Shown: in pieces, positions 11,575 to 20,754 of the stretch | Numbering within the stretch: position 1 is the first letter of the stretch | Layout: each line of letters opens with the position of its first letter | Assembly (NCBI RefSeq): GCF_030435705.1 | Contig: NZ_CP129382.1 | Location: 3,280,501 to 3,344,500, forward strand | Direction: 5' to 3' | Length of the DNA: 64,000 bases | Origin: Rhizobium sp. SSA_523 | GTDB lineage: Bacteria; Pseudomonadota; Alphaproteobacteria; Rhizobiales; Rhizobiaceae | Notes under the pieces: model-generated | Told to the model about the DNA's origin: nothing | What the model saw: the letters and a program-made list of their open reading frames with translations, nothing else | Database searches by the model: none | Translations under genes and position numbers: made by a program

Positions 11575-11967
11575 ATGTTGCATCAAGAACCGCGCCAGGG
11601 ACAGGATCCCTACGTCAAGGACAATTACGCTCTGATCGCAAGCGACAAGGTCGAAGGCACCAGCGTCTATGGTGCTGACGGCAAGCGGATCGGTAGCATC
11701 GAGCGTATCCTTCTGGAGAAGCGTGGCGGCAAGGTCGCCTATGCCGTTCTGAGTTTCGGCGGCTTCCTCGGGATCGGCGACGATTACTATCCGCTGCCGT
11801 GGGAAAAGCTGACCTATGATGAGGAGCTTGACGGCTACCGCATCGACATGACCAAGGAGCAGATCACGGCCGCTCCGCGCTACCAGTCTCTCGACGACGA
11901 CAGCTGGCATCGCAACAATGACAGGACGATCTACGACTATTACGGTGTTCCGCCCTATTGGATGTAA
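11575..11967 (+). CDS. PRC-barrel domain protein
   Basis: 130 aa, no signal peptide. Residues ~20-85 form a PRC-barrel: the strand pattern DKVEGTSVYGADGKRIGSIE followed by KVAYAVLSFGGFLGIGDDYY and PLPWEKLTYD. The tyrosine/tryptophan-rich tail ends YYGVPPYWM. PRC-barrels bind RNA or protein partners (RimM, photosynthetic reaction centre H); stand-alone versions in rhizobia are common and uncharacterised. AAGGAG precedes the ATG, and a strong terminator follows, so it is likely monocistronic. Confidence 0.85.
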   Translation: MLHQEPRQGQDPYVKDNYALIASDKVEGTSVYGADGKRIGSIERILLEKRGGKVAYAVLSFGGFLGIGDDYYPLPWEKLTYDEELDGYRIDMTKEQITAAPRYQSLDDDSWHRNNDRTIYDYYGVPPYWM

Positions 11968-11991
11968 TAGTGGCTGAAGGCTGAAACAGAG

Positions 11992-12025
11992 GGCTCCGGC
12001 GCAGGCATGCGCGGGGGCCTTTTTT
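11992..12025 (+). terminator. intrinsic terminator
   Basis: 11-bp stem (11992-12002 with 12009-12019; one G-U pair and one mismatch), 6-nt loop, then six T residues. It ends the PRC-barrel transcript 25 bp after its stop codon. Confidence 0.8.
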
Positions 12026-12233
12026 CGTGGGCGGAACAGGAATTTCAAAGCGGTCGTGCACCTTGAACATGGCGCTTTTCTTAAGGTAATCTTCAATCAC
12101 ATATGACACTGTCGCCCGCCTAAGCAGACTTGCATTGGCCTGCCAAAGCTCGTCCGCTGAGTTGATTGTTTTGACGCAGGTTCTGGTCGGAAAACGTAGG
12201 ACACTTTCCGGAACCTGCTTAGGGTCAGACAGG

Positions 12234-13367
12234 ATGGACATGACGGAGGGGTCTTCAGACAGCGCTACCGCGGTACGGTCACTCGTTCCGCAGGACTTGC
12301 CTGCCGTCGCCCGGCTTTTCACCCAGGCCTTCCGCCGAAGGAACACGCCAAGCACGGACGATCTCCTGCGGGTCCTTAGCGACAGCTATCTTGATTATCC
12401 CTGGTATGATCCGGCCATTTCCTCCAAGGTTTTCGTCGACGAGGCGGGTGACATTCGCGGCTTCATCGGCGTGCACGTTCAGCCGATGATCCATGGTGAG
12501 CGCCAGATCACCGCGGCCTTTTCCGGCTCCTTCGCCGTCGATGATCCCGAGCGCTATCCGTTGGCGGGGGCACGACTGCTGCGCAGTTTCGCGAAGGGAC
12601 CGCAGGATCTTTCGATCAGCCAGACTGCCAATGCCACGGCGCTGCGGATGTGGCAGAACATGGGGCATTCCCACACGACGGATTACAGCCTGACCTGGCT
12701 GCGGGTCTTCAGGCCCATGGCCGCGGGCCTCGCGACGCTCGCCTGGCGGCTGCCCGCGGCACGTATTCTATCCCCGCTTGCCAAGATCGCCGATCCGATC
12801 CTCCTGCGCATGGCGCCGGAGATCTGGCGGCCCGACCTGGCCCGCGTCACGCGCGGCCCCGCTTTTGCCGATGTCGACCGACAGAGCTTCCAGGCCGCAC
12901 TTCTGGACCTGTCGCATCTCTATCCTCTGCGGCCGGACTGGGATCCCGCTACGCTCGACTGGGTGGCGCGGCAGGCGGCGCAGAAGCGGATGTATGGCGA
13001 GCCGTGCTATCGCGTGGCAAGCGGCGCGGATGGAAAGCCGCTTGCCGCCTATGCCTATTTCCGCCGCGAAGGTGCCATCGGCTGGGTCATGCAGGCCGTG
13101 TCGCCTGCGGCTCTCTCCAGCCGCTTGATCGATGACCTGTTCAGCAATGCGGATGCGTTTGGCTGCGCCGGCCTTCGCGGCGGCGCGCAGCCCTGGCTGA
13201 ACAATGCCTTGATGAGCCGCGGCGTCATCTTCCTGTCGCGGACCTTCTACATCGTCCATGCCAGGGACAAGGCACTGCTGGCGCCGTTTTCAAATGCCTC
13301 GGCGCTCGCCAGCGGCCTTGCGGGCGAGGGATGGATGCGGTTGATCGGCGATCGCTTCGAAGACTGA
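12234..13367 (+). CDS. GNAT-like acyltransferase family protein
   Basis: 377 aa from ATG 12234; ATG 12240 is equally plausible because it has AGGA better spaced. The N-terminal ~150 residues read as a GNAT fold (VRSLVPQDLPAVARLFTQAF, then GFIGVHVQPM and LLRSFAKGPQDL). The rest, containing YAYFRREGAIGW, looks like a second degenerate acyltransferase-like domain. Acyl donor and acceptor are unknown. It is convergent with the NadE-like gene, only 14 bp between stop codons. Next to an acyl carrier protein and an adenylating ligase, a role as acyl acceptor/donor enzyme is attractive but only inferred. Confidence 0.65.
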   Translation: MDMTEGSSDSATAVRSLVPQDLPAVARLFTQAFRRRNTPSTDDLLRVLSDSYLDYPWYDPAISSKVFVDEAGDIRGFIGVHVQPMIHGERQITAAFSGSFAVDDPERYPLAGARLLRSFAKGPQDLSISQTANATALRMWQNMGHSHTTDYSLTWLRVFRPMAAGLATLAWRLPAARILSPLAKIADPILLRMAPEIWRPDLARVTRGPAFADVDRQSFQAALLDLSHLYPLRPDWDPATLDWVARQAAQKRMYGEPCYRVASGADGKPLAAYAYFRREGAIGWVMQAVSPAALSSRLIDDLFSNADAFGCAGLRGGAQPWLNNALMSRGVIFLSRTFYIVHARDKALLAPFSNASALASGLAGEGWMRLIGDRFED

Positions 13368-13381
13368 CATCCGGCACAGGA

Positions 13382-14398
13382 TCAGACCGTGGGCTGATCC
13401 TGCAGGAGGGTGGCCGGAGCGGCGTGCAGGTAATGCGCGACCTTGCGCTTGGCATGGATATTCTTCCAGACCGCCTCGACCTGAGCCGGCGTAAGCCCGG
13501 TCGCCTCGGCCGCCTCCTCGGCGGCGACGGAATGATCGAGCGCGTAAAGGCACAGATCCATTTCCCGATAGGGCAGCGAGAAGTAATACTCATCCTGGCC
13601 TTGCGGCAGGGACCAGGTATCCGTCGTCGGCGGCCGGCGGCAGATTTCCTCGGGAACGCCAAGTGCCTCTGCCAGCTGATAGACCTGGCTCTTGTAGAGA
13701 TGCGCGATCGGCTTGAAGTCGGCCGCGCCGTCGCCGTTCTTGACGAAGAAGCCCTGATCATATTCGAGGCGGTTGGGCGTGCCGGCAACGGCGTAATTCA
13801 GCCGGTCCGCATGGTAATATTCAATCTGCTTGCGCGTCCGCTGCTTCATATTGGCTGCAGCGATCATGCCGAGATAGACCTCGAGCGGCATGCGGTGGCG
13901 GCTCTGTTCCCCTTGCCGATCGGCGACCACCAGCCAGGAAATATTGTAGCCGCGTCCGGCCAGCGCATCCTCCAGGACCACCTTGCATCCCCAACCCTCT
14001 GCGAAGTCCGGCACGATCTGCCGGATGAAATCGTCGCGGCGCCGATAGCAGCCGGCGGCCGAAAGGCTGGGAGCGATATCCTCGAGCACGGTCTCGATCT
14101 GCAGGCGCTCGGCAAGCGCACGGCCAAGGCGCAGGCTGTCCGGATCGGAATCCTGCTCCGGCATGAAGATGCCGACCGTCTTGGACGGCCCGAGCGCACG
14201 CGCGCACAAAGCCGCCGTGACGCTGGAATCAATGCCGCCGGAAAGGCCGAGGACGGCGCCGCGCTTTCGCAGATCCCGCCCTACCGTCTGGCGCAGCCAT
14301 TCGCAGATCCGCTCGATCTCCGCTTCGGCGTCAAGGATCAGCGCATCGGGACCGAAGCGCGATGCCGCAGGCGTCGCGGCAGCTTTGATGAGGTTCAT
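13382..14398 (-). CDS. NAD synthase-like amide ligase without glutaminase domain
   Basis: 338 aa. It has the ATP-pyrophosphatase P-loop LGLSGGIDSSVTAAL, the NadE-type sequence AGTPNRLEYDQGFFVKNGDG, and LYKSQVYQLAEALGVP. The equivalent of the canonical QTDE region reads PQGQDEYYFSLPY. There is no N-terminal nitrilase/glutaminase domain, so it would use free ammonia or another amine. ATG 14398 has AGGA upstream. It is the third gene of an operon with an ACP and an AMP-ligase (40-bp gap), an odd setting for housekeeping NAD synthesis. It may amidate a different carboxylate; canonical ammonia-dependent NadE is the alternative. Confidence 0.75.
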   Translation of the reverse strand: MNLIKAAATPAASRFGPDALILDAEAEIERICEWLRQTVGRDLRKRGAVLGLSGGIDSSVTAALCARALGPSKTVGIFMPEQDSDPDSLRLGRALAERLQIETVLEDIAPSLSAAGCYRRRDDFIRQIVPDFAEGWGCKVVLEDALAGRGYNISWLVVADRQGEQSRHRMPLEVYLGMIAAANMKQRTRKQIEYYHADRLNYAVAGTPNRLEYDQGFFVKNGDGAADFKPIAHLYKSQVYQLAEALGVPEEICRRPPTTDTWSLPQGQDEYYFSLPYREMDLCLYALDHSVAAEEAAEATGLTPAQVEAVWKNIHAKRKVAHYLHAAPATLLQDQPTV

Positions 14399-14437
14399 GC
14401 CATCAGTCCTTTCTGAAGAGGTCAATTCTCTGAACGG

Positions 14438-16060
14438 TCAGTTCTCTGAAGGTGTCCATGCGGGGTTTGCTGCAGGCTTGCCGTGCGAAAGGCGGATCTT
14501 GCCGCTCTCCGTCCGGGGCAGGCTCTCGTGGAATTCCACCAGTTTCGGCACCATGAAATCCTCAAGGCTTTCGGCGCAGTGCCGGCGGATCTGGCGTTCG
14601 GTCAGGCCGACACCGGGCGCAGCCACGACATGCGCCTTCACGACCTGGCCCAGCAGTGGGTCCGGCGACCCTTCGACGGCCGCTTCCACTATGCCCGGAA
14701 TGGCATAGAGAACGCGCTCGACTTCCTGCGGGCTGACTTTTTCACCCCGCGTCTTGATGATGTCGTCCTTGCGGGAAATGAAATAGAGCAGGCCGGATTC
14801 ATCGAGGCGAAAGAGATCGCCGGTCCGCAGCCATTCTACGCCATCCCGCTCGACAATCGCCTTGGCCGTGGCGACCGCATCTTCCCAATAGCCGGCCATG
14901 ACATGCGGGCCGCGAACCAGAAGCTCGCCGGTTTTGCCAGTCGGCACGGCGCACAGATTGTCGTCGACAATCAGGATCTGCGTGCCGCTGAGCGGCCTGC
15001 CGACGGAGAGCGGATGCGCGCGGCGCAGATCCGGCGGGAGATAGGCCGTGCGGATGCATTCCGTCTGGCCATACATCAGCACGATCTCGGCCTGAGGGAA
15101 GAGGTGTTGGAGAGCCTCCCCCGTTGCCGGCGGCATGGCGGCCGCAGCGCTGGTCAGCAGCCGCAGGTGCGGCAGCGCGCCTGGTTCGAGATCCCGCATG
15201 GCCGTGATCATGCCGGCCATGGCCGGGACCAGAGGCATGACACTCGCCCTTTCGCGCCGCGCCAGATCCAGAATGATGCGGGGGAAGGCAAAGCTGCGCT
15301 CCAGCACCAGCGTTGCGCCGGACAGGAAAGCGGTCAGCATCTGCGTCAGGCCGTAGCCGAAGGACAGGGGCAGGACGCTCATCACCACGTCATCCTTGTT
15401 CAGGCGCAGGTAATCAACAATGGCATGGCCGGCGAAATGGAGATTGGCATGGGTGAGCATCACGCCCTTTGGCCTGCCTGTCGAACCCGATGTGTGAATG
15501 AGAAGCGCCAGCTCATCGTCCCGCAGGTCCGGTTCAGGCTGAGCGAGCCCCGGCATCTGCATCAGCTTCGTCAGTGACTGGCGCCGAAAGGGCAGGCGAT
15601 CCGGCGGGCTAATGACCGGAGCGGCAGAGGAGGAACCGTTCGCCGTGTCTGCCGGAAGATCCGTCACGATCAGGTGGGGCTCACGCTGTGTCCTGGCCAG
15701 TCCCACCTTCGCCAAGGCCGCCTCGGCAATATCCGCGGTTTTCGTCTGCGTGATAATGGCGGCTGCTCTGGTGCTGGACAGGATGTCGGCGAGCTTTTCG
15801 GCCTTGATCGTCGGGTGCAGGGGACAGGCGACGGCGCCAAGGGTCCAGCTGGCAAAGAGGGCGATGACGGCCTCCGCGCCGTTTTCCAGCACGAAGAGCA
15901 GGCGATCCCCCCGGCCGATCCCGAGCGAGGCGAGGCCTGCCGACAGCCGCCGGACCTGATCCAGAAGCATTCCATAGGTCAAGCGCGTTTCGCCGGTGAC
16001 AAGCGCGAGTTTGTCGGGCCATTGCCGGGCACTGACAGAGAGGCAGGATTCGATCCGCAT
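14438..16060 (-). CDS. AMP-dependent acyl/aryl ligase partnered with an ACP
   Basis: 540 aa ANL-superfamily adenylating enzyme. Motifs: LIHTSGSTGRPKGVMLTH (P-loop), VLMYGQTECIRTAYLP, LRTGDLFRLDESGLLYF, and the C-terminal lysine in PRTESGKIRLSHG. It would activate a carboxylic acid as adenylate and load it onto CoA or, given the neighbour, onto the phosphopantetheine arm of the ACP encoded 23 bp upstream. ATG 16060 is chosen over TTG 16087 because the latter overlaps the ACP stop. Substrate unknown. Distinct from the FadD-like ligase at 9.5 kb. Confidence 0.85.
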   Translation of the reverse strand: MRIESCLSVSARQWPDKLALVTGETRLTYGMLLDQVRRLSAGLASLGIGRGDRLLFVLENGAEAVIALFASWTLGAVACPLHPTIKAEKLADILSSTRAAAIITQTKTADIAEAALAKVGLARTQREPHLIVTDLPADTANGSSSAAPVISPPDRLPFRRQSLTKLMQMPGLAQPEPDLRDDELALLIHTSGSTGRPKGVMLTHANLHFAGHAIVDYLRLNKDDVVMSVLPLSFGYGLTQMLTAFLSGATLVLERSFAFPRIILDLARRERASVMPLVPAMAGMITAMRDLEPGALPHLRLLTSAAAAMPPATGEALQHLFPQAEIVLMYGQTECIRTAYLPPDLRRAHPLSVGRPLSGTQILIVDDNLCAVPTGKTGELLVRGPHVMAGYWEDAVATAKAIVERDGVEWLRTGDLFRLDESGLLYFISRKDDIIKTRGEKVSPQEVERVLYAIPGIVEAAVEGSPDPLLGQVVKAHVVAAPGVGLTERQIRRHCAESLEDFMVPKLVEFHESLPRTESGKIRLSHGKPAANPAWTPSEN

Positions 16061-16083
16061 CACCCGCTCGCTCTTTTGGCCGA

Positions 16084-16338
16084 TCAAGCGGCTTCCAGCT
16101 TGCCCGAGAGATAGGTGGCGATCCGCTGCACGCTATCGAGATTGTCCGGCACGATCTCGTGGTCGGCAACCGCAATCCCGTATTCGGCCTCAAGAAAGGC
16201 GATGAGCTCCAGAACGCCGGTGGAATCCATCACGCCGCTATCCAGCAGCGATTGTGAATCATCGATATCCGCATCGCTGCGGAACAGGAAGTTTTCGGCG
16301 ATGAAACCGCGCAGAGCGGCGTGATGCGTGGTGGACAC
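16084..16338 (-). CDS. acyl carrier protein (dedicated)
   Basis: 84 aa acidic carrier protein. The phosphopantetheine attachment serine is in LLDSGVMDSTGVLEL, where the usual DSL motif reads DST. Helix III follows as IAFLEAEYGIAV. It is not the fatty-acid-synthesis AcpP, since that gene normally lies in a fab cluster and has DSLD. It is the first gene of a three-gene operon with the AMP-ligase and NadE-like gene. Confidence 0.85.
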   Translation of the reverse strand: MSTTHHAALRGFIAENFLFRSDADIDDSQSLLDSGVMDSTGVLELIAFLEAEYGIAVADHEIVPDNLDSVQRIATYLSGKLEAA

Positions 16339-16681
16339 GGCAATTTCCCCAGACCTGCCGTGCCACGAAGGGCCGGCGGGATGATCCCAATGGAGATGAG
16401 CCTGCCCCAGAACGTCTGAAGTTTTTGCTAATAAACCGTCTCAGCGAGGGTTGAATGGTTAATACGCGACAAGGACTGCGGGATACGCCATGCCGCAAGC
16501 ATGCGGCTTGCAATGGGCGGACGGGGCAGGGACCAGCGCCCAAGAGCCCAAGAGCCCAAGAGCCCAAGAGCCCAAGAGCCCAAGAGCCCAAGAGGCCCGG
16601 ACCCCGGGCCCCCGGAACCTATGAGGCCAGGAGCTTGTCGCGCCATGCGTGACCGGACCGATGGCTTATCGCGCGAAGGTC
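16339..16681. other. spacer upstream of the ACP operon
   Basis: 343 bp between the sugar-isomerase stop and the ACP start, both genes on the minus strand. It should contain the operon promoter. The right half holds the 8-bp repeat array and, next to it, a GC-rich stretch at 16594-16616. I see no ORF with coding character. Confidence 0.6.
16538..16593. repeat. 8-bp tandem repeat, seven perfect copies
   Basis: GCCCAAGA repeated seven times without a mismatch, flanked by GC-rich DNA. The left end is 200 bp upstream of the ACP start. Perfect short repeats of non-codon length are prone to slipped-strand copy-number change. Confidence 0.95.
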
Positions 16682-17584
16682 TCACCCTGACACCAGGCCG
16701 GCGAGCCGCCGCGCCTCGGCCAGGCAGGCCGGCTGCTGATCCTTGAAGCGTTCGGCGCCGATCTCCATGATCAGCGTCGTATCGGGCAGGAAGGTCAGCT
16801 CCGCGAAAATCTCGTCCCAGGCGATATCGCCCCAGCCGATCGGCAGATGAAGATCGCCAATGCCAAGCGCCGTTGCCTCGGCCGGATGGAAGAAGCGCTC
16901 CATCGTATAGGGAAGGCCAAAACTGTCATGCACGTGAAGATGGCCTGTCACCGGCGCCATTGCCCGCAACTCCTGACGGAAATCGAGCTGCTTGTAGGTG
17001 GCCTCGATATAGGCGTGACTGAAATCGATCAGCGCCACGAGATTATCGTGGCCGATGGCACGAACGGTAGCGGCCACCTGGCTTGGCGTCTGCCGATACT
17101 GGCCGCGCTCCGTGGTGAAGATATTTTCCAGAGCAATGCGGACGCCGTATGATTTGGCGATATCGGCCATTTCTGACAGAGCATCCCGTTCCATCTGGTC
17201 GAGATCTGCGCCGCTTTCTCCCTCCGCCAATTGGGCAGAGCCGCAATGATGCACGAGAATGCCGGCGCCGAGCCTGTCGCACAATTCCAGCATGGCGCGA
17301 ACCACCTTCTTCTGCAGCGGCAGGTGCTGGCGGTCCATGAAGTTGGAAACGATCTGGCCGTGCAGCGAGAGTTTCTTGAAATCATAGGCCCGGACGATCT
17401 GTTCGAGACGTTGCGTCCGATCCGCGATGATCCGTCCTCCGGCAATGATTTCTTCGCCGTAAACACCGATCTCACAGGCAGTTGCGCCGGTATCGGCAAT
17501 CTCGCGCAGGGATTCGTCCAACAGGGACAGGTCGCCCCGGCCTGTGCGGTTGCAAAACCCGATGGCGGAAATGATGTCGTTCAT
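16682..17584 (-). CDS. sugar phosphate isomerase/epimerase (TIM barrel)
   Basis: 300 aa, AP-endonuclease-2/xylose-isomerase-like TIM barrel. Metal-ligand motifs appear as [43 protein letters not shown] and LIMEIGAE. It starts with ATGA overlapping the stop of ugpC, so it is translationally coupled as the last gene of the ugp-type operon. A role in isomerising the imported substrate or its product fits; the substrate is not known. Confidence 0.88.
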   Translation of the reverse strand: MNDIISAIGFCNRTGRGDLSLLDESLREIADTGATACEIGVYGEEIIAGGRIIADRTQRLEQIVRAYDFKKLSLHGQIVSNFMDRQHLPLQKKVVRAMLELCDRLGAGILVHHCGSAQLAEGESGADLDQMERDALSEMADIAKSYGVRIALENIFTTERGQYRQTPSQVAATVRAIGHDNLVALIDFSHAYIEATYKQLDFRQELRAMAPVTGHLHVHDSFGLPYTMERFFHPAEATALGIGDLHLPIGWGDIAWDEIFAELTFLPDTTLIMEIGAERFKDQQPACLAEARRLAGLVSG

Positions 17585-18717
17585 GATGTGGCTCTCGCAA
17601 TATCAGTTGACGGTAAGGGAGTGGCGAGCGGCAGCGATTCCTGCCCGACGGGGTCCAGGCGGCGTCCGGTGTCGCTGTCGAACAGGTGCAGATGCTCGCT
17701 TGGCAGCTCGAGACGGAGGGTGTCGCCGGCGGCGATTCGGCTCTGCTCGCCGAGGGAGACGGCAAAATCGCCCTCTGAGCTTTCGCAGTAGACGACCCGG
17801 CCGGCACCAAGCTCCTCAAGCAATTCGGCGCGAACCTTGATACCCGCTTCGCCCGATCCGAACCGGCAATGTTCGGGGCGGATGCCGACGGTGACGTCAC
17901 GGCCGCGCAATGCGGCGGCGAGATCCGGGTTCATCGCGATCTGGACGCCTGCATAATGAAGATTTGCACTTTCCACCTCGACGCGGGCGCGAAACAGGTT
18001 CATCGCCGGTGCGCCGATGAAGGAGGCGACGAAGGTGCTGGCCGGACGGTGATAGATTTCCAGAGGATGGCCGACCTGTTCGACCTTGCCCCGGTTCATG
18101 ACCACGAGCCTGTCTGCCAGCGTCATGGCTTCCACCTGATCATGCGTCACGAAGACCGAGGTGGCCGAAAGGCGTTGATGCAGCTTGCGTATTTCGGCGC
18201 GCATGGATACGCGCAGTTTGGCATCGAGATTGGAGAGCGGCTCGTCGAACAGGAAGACCTTGGGCTCGCGGATGATGGCGCGGGCCATGGCGACGCGCTG
18301 CCTCTGCCCGCCGGACAGGGCGGCGGGCTTGCGTGCGAGGAAATCCTGAAGGCTCACGATCTTCGCCGTTTCTGCAATGCGCCGCTCGCGTTCGGTTCTC
18401 GAGACCCCGGCCACTTTCAAAGCATAGCCGATATTGTCCGCAACCGACATATGCGGATAAAGCGCATAGTTCTGGAACACCATGGCACAGCCCCGCTCGC
18501 GCGGCTCCAGCCGGTTGACGACCCGTCCGTCGATGGCGATCTCGCCGCCGGTGATCTCCTCAAGCCCGGCGATCATGCGCAAAAGCGTGGATTTGCCGCA
18601 GCCCGACGGCCCGAGAATGACGACGAACTCGCCCGAGGCAAAGGAGAGGTCGACGCTTTCAAGAACCGCAGTCTTGCCATAGGTCTTGCGCACGGCGCGG
18701 ATATCGATGTCTGCCAT
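17581..18717 (-). CDS. ugpC: ABC transporter ATPase, UgpC/MalK family
   Basis: 378 aa. Walker [10 protein letters not shown], signature [15 protein letters not shown], and Walker [16 protein letters not shown] are followed by the C-terminal MalK-type OB (TOBE) domain. It energises import by the UgpA/UgpE permease pair upstream. Note the 165-bp spacer with a 13-bp repeat between it and ugpE, whereas the gene overlaps the downstream isomerase by 4 bp. Confidence 0.9.
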   Translation of the reverse strand: MADIDIRAVRKTYGKTAVLESVDLSFASGEFVVILGPSGCGKSTLLRMIAGLEEITGGEIAIDGRVVNRLEPRERGCAMVFQNYALYPHMSVADNIGYALKVAGVSRTERERRIAETAKIVSLQDFLARKPAALSGGQRQRVAMARAIIREPKVFLFDEPLSNLDAKLRVSMRAEIRKLHQRLSATSVFVTHDQVEAMTLADRLVVMNRGKVEQVGHPLEIYHRPASTFVASFIGAPAMNLFRARVEVESANLHYAGVQIAMNPDLAAALRGRDVTVGIRPEHCRFGSGEAGIKVRAELLEELGAGRVVYCESSEGDFAVSLGEQSRIAAGDTLRLELPSEHLHLFDSDTGRRLDPVGQESLPLATPLPSTDIARATS

Positions 18718-18760
18718 TGTCTTTGGATACCCTGTCCCTGATGTCCTGTTTCTGATCGCC

Positions 18761-18812
18761 AGTCGCTGGTTTAGTCACTTGTTTTAGTCGCTGGTTTTAG
18801 TCACTGGGTCTT
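18761..18812. repeat. 13-bp degenerate tandem repeat inside the ugp operon
   Basis: Four units starting at 18761, 18773, 18786 and 18799, consensus AGTCRCTGGTTTT. They fill part of the spacer between ugpE and ugpC. Confidence 0.8.
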
Positions 18813-18882
18813 CAGTCTCTGCTTGCCTGTGTCTGCTCGCTTGCTTCTGGTTGCGTTGGCTGTGCCTGCCGAGGAAGAAAGA

Positions 18883-19770
18883 TCATTTGTCGGAAGACAC
18901 CAGCCCGCGCACGAACCAGCGCTGCAGGATGCCCACCACGATGAGCGGCGGGATCATGATCAGCAGCGAGCCGGCAAGCGTGACATTCCAGTCCGGCGTC
19001 GCGTCCTCCCTCGGCAGCAGCGAGCGCAGCGACATCATCGCCGTCTTGTAGGGTGGCTCGGTGACCATGAGGAGCGGCCAGAGATACTGGTTCCAGGCAT
19101 AGACGAACATGATTGCGGCCAGCGCCAGCATGTTTGTGCGCGAGAGCGGCAGCAGCATGTCGAAGAAGAAGCGCACCGGACCGGATCCGTCCATGCGCGC
19201 CGCCTCCGCCAGTTCGTCCGGAAGCGTCATGAAGAATTGCCGGTAGAGGAAGGTGCCGGTGGCCGTCGCGACCAGAGGAAGCGTCAGGCCCGCATAGGAG
19301 TTCAGGAGATTCCATTCGACCGAGATCTGCACGCTGCTGACCAGCGACAGGAGCGATTTCACCGGCGCCAGCAGATCCGCCGCCACGGCATAGGTCGGGA
19401 CGACACGCACTTCGAGCGGCAGCATCAGGGTGATGAAGACACTCCAGAAGAAGAGGTGCCTGGCCGGCGAGCGGAAGAAGACGATGGCGAAGGCCGTCAT
19501 CGCCGAGAGGGCGATCTTGCCGAGGACGACGATGATCGCCATCACCAGACTGTTGGTCATGGCCGTGCCGAGATCGCCGCGGCGCCAGGCCTCCTGGACA
19601 TTGACCAGGAACTGGTCCTGCGGGAGGAAGCTGAAGGGAATGCTGTTGACTTGCTGCAAGCTCTGGCTGGCGCCGGCGATGATCATCAGGAAGGGTCCGA
19701 TGAGCAAAAGAAAGCCGGCCATGAGGATGGCATAGGTGACGGCATCGGCCAGGGGCGTGCGCTGGATCAT
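18883..19770 (-). CDS. ugpE: ABC transporter permease, UgpE type
   Basis: 295 aa inner-membrane permease with about six hydrophobic segments. The EAA loop that contacts the ATPase reads ELAEAARMDGSGPVRFF. It is encoded 7 bp after ugpA, in the classic ugpA-ugpE order, and forms the translocation heterodimer with UgpA. Confidence 0.88.
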   Translation of the reverse strand: MIQRTPLADAVTYAILMAGFLLLIGPFLMIIAGASQSLQQVNSIPFSFLPQDQFLVNVQEAWRRGDLGTAMTNSLVMAIIVVLGKIALSAMTAFAIVFFRSPARHLFFWSVFITLMLPLEVRVVPTYAVAADLLAPVKSLLSLVSSVQISVEWNLLNSYAGLTLPLVATATGTFLYRQFFMTLPDELAEAARMDGSGPVRFFFDMLLPLSRTNMLALAAIMFVYAWNQYLWPLLMVTEPPYKTAMMSLRSLLPREDATPDWNVTLAGSLLIMIPPLIVVGILQRWFVRGLVSSDK

Positions 19771-19777
19771 CTCGGGC

Positions 19778-20668
19778 TCACTTGTAGTGCACCCGCTTCT
19801 CGATGAAGCGGAACTGGATGAAGGTAAAGATCATGATCAGGCCGATCAGGATGATGCTCTGTGCCGAGGCGCCGGAGTAATTCAGACCGTGGAAGGCCTC
19901 GTCGACGATCCGGAAGACCATGAGTTCGGTGGCCCGGTTCGGTCCGCCTGCGGTGACTGCATGGACGATGCCGAAAGTGTCGGAACCGACGAAACCCTCG
20001 GTCATCATCGTGACCAGAAGGAAGAAGAGCGTCGGGGCGAGAAGCGGGATCTGCACATCGACCGCCCGCCGGAACGGGCCCGCGCCATCCATGGCTGCGG
20101 CTTCGCTAAGGCTGCGCGGCACCGATTGCAAGCCGGCCAGCAGGAAGATGAAGGTATAGCCGGACCATTTCCAGACAAAGATGATGATGATCAGCACCAG
20201 GGCGTGGTCGCCATATTTGGCCGGGTTCCAGACGTCCGGCCAGAGGGCGTTCAACGACGCGGCCAGACCCCGCTCCGGCGCGAGAATGAAGCGGAAGGCC
20301 ATGCCCGCTGCCGGACCGGCCACGGCGAAAGGGAGGATATAGATGACGCGGAAAAGGCCGGTGCCGGGCAGGTGCCGGTCGACCGCAAGGGCCAGCACGA
20401 GGCCGATCAGGATCGCCGACAGGGCCCCGACCGTCGCAAAGACAAGACTGACGAGAACCGAATCCCAGTAAAAGGGATCGGCGAAGGCATCCCGGAAATT
20501 GGCGAAGCCGACAAAGGCGGCCGGACCGCCGAAGGGCGGTTCCAGGGTAAAGGCCCAATCGACCACAGCCGCAACGGGCCAGTAGAAGAACAGCAGGATC
20601 AGGACCAATTGCGGCAGGGCGAAAGCCAGCGGGACCCATCCGCTTCGGAAGACGGCACGTTTTTCCAT
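19778..20668 (-). CDS. ugpA: ABC transporter permease, UgpA type
   Basis: 296 aa permease, about six membrane segments, starting MEKRAVFRSGWVP. The EAA loop is SLSEAAAMDGAGPFRR. It follows the binding-protein gene after an 86-bp spacer containing a 9-bp stem-loop. Pairs with UgpE. Confidence 0.88.
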   Translation of the reverse strand: MEKRAVFRSGWVPLAFALPQLVLILLFFYWPVAAVVDWAFTLEPPFGGPAAFVGFANFRDAFADPFYWDSVLVSLVFATVGALSAILIGLVLALAVDRHLPGTGLFRVIYILPFAVAGPAAGMAFRFILAPERGLAASLNALWPDVWNPAKYGDHALVLIIIIFVWKWSGYTFIFLLAGLQSVPRSLSEAAAMDGAGPFRRAVDVQIPLLAPTLFFLLVTMMTEGFVGSDTFGIVHAVTAGGPNRATELMVFRIVDEAFHGLNYSGASAQSIILIGLIMIFTFIQFRFIEKRVHYK

Positions 20669-20702
20669 GGCGGAACCGGATTGCAGGTAAGAGGAGGCGT
20701 GG

Positions 20703-20739
20703 CCCCTGGCCTTTACGGCCTCTGCCGCACGGCCAGGGG
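20703..20739 (-). other. stem-loop between ugpB and ugpA
   Basis: 9-bp perfect inverted repeat, CCCCTGGCC (20703-20711) with GGCCAGGGG (20731-20739), and no T-tract. Placed just after the binding-protein gene, it could stabilise the upstream mRNA and raise UgpB over the permeases, as known for other ABC importers. Confidence 0.6.
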
Positions 20740-20754
20740 GATCGGCAGGCGGTC

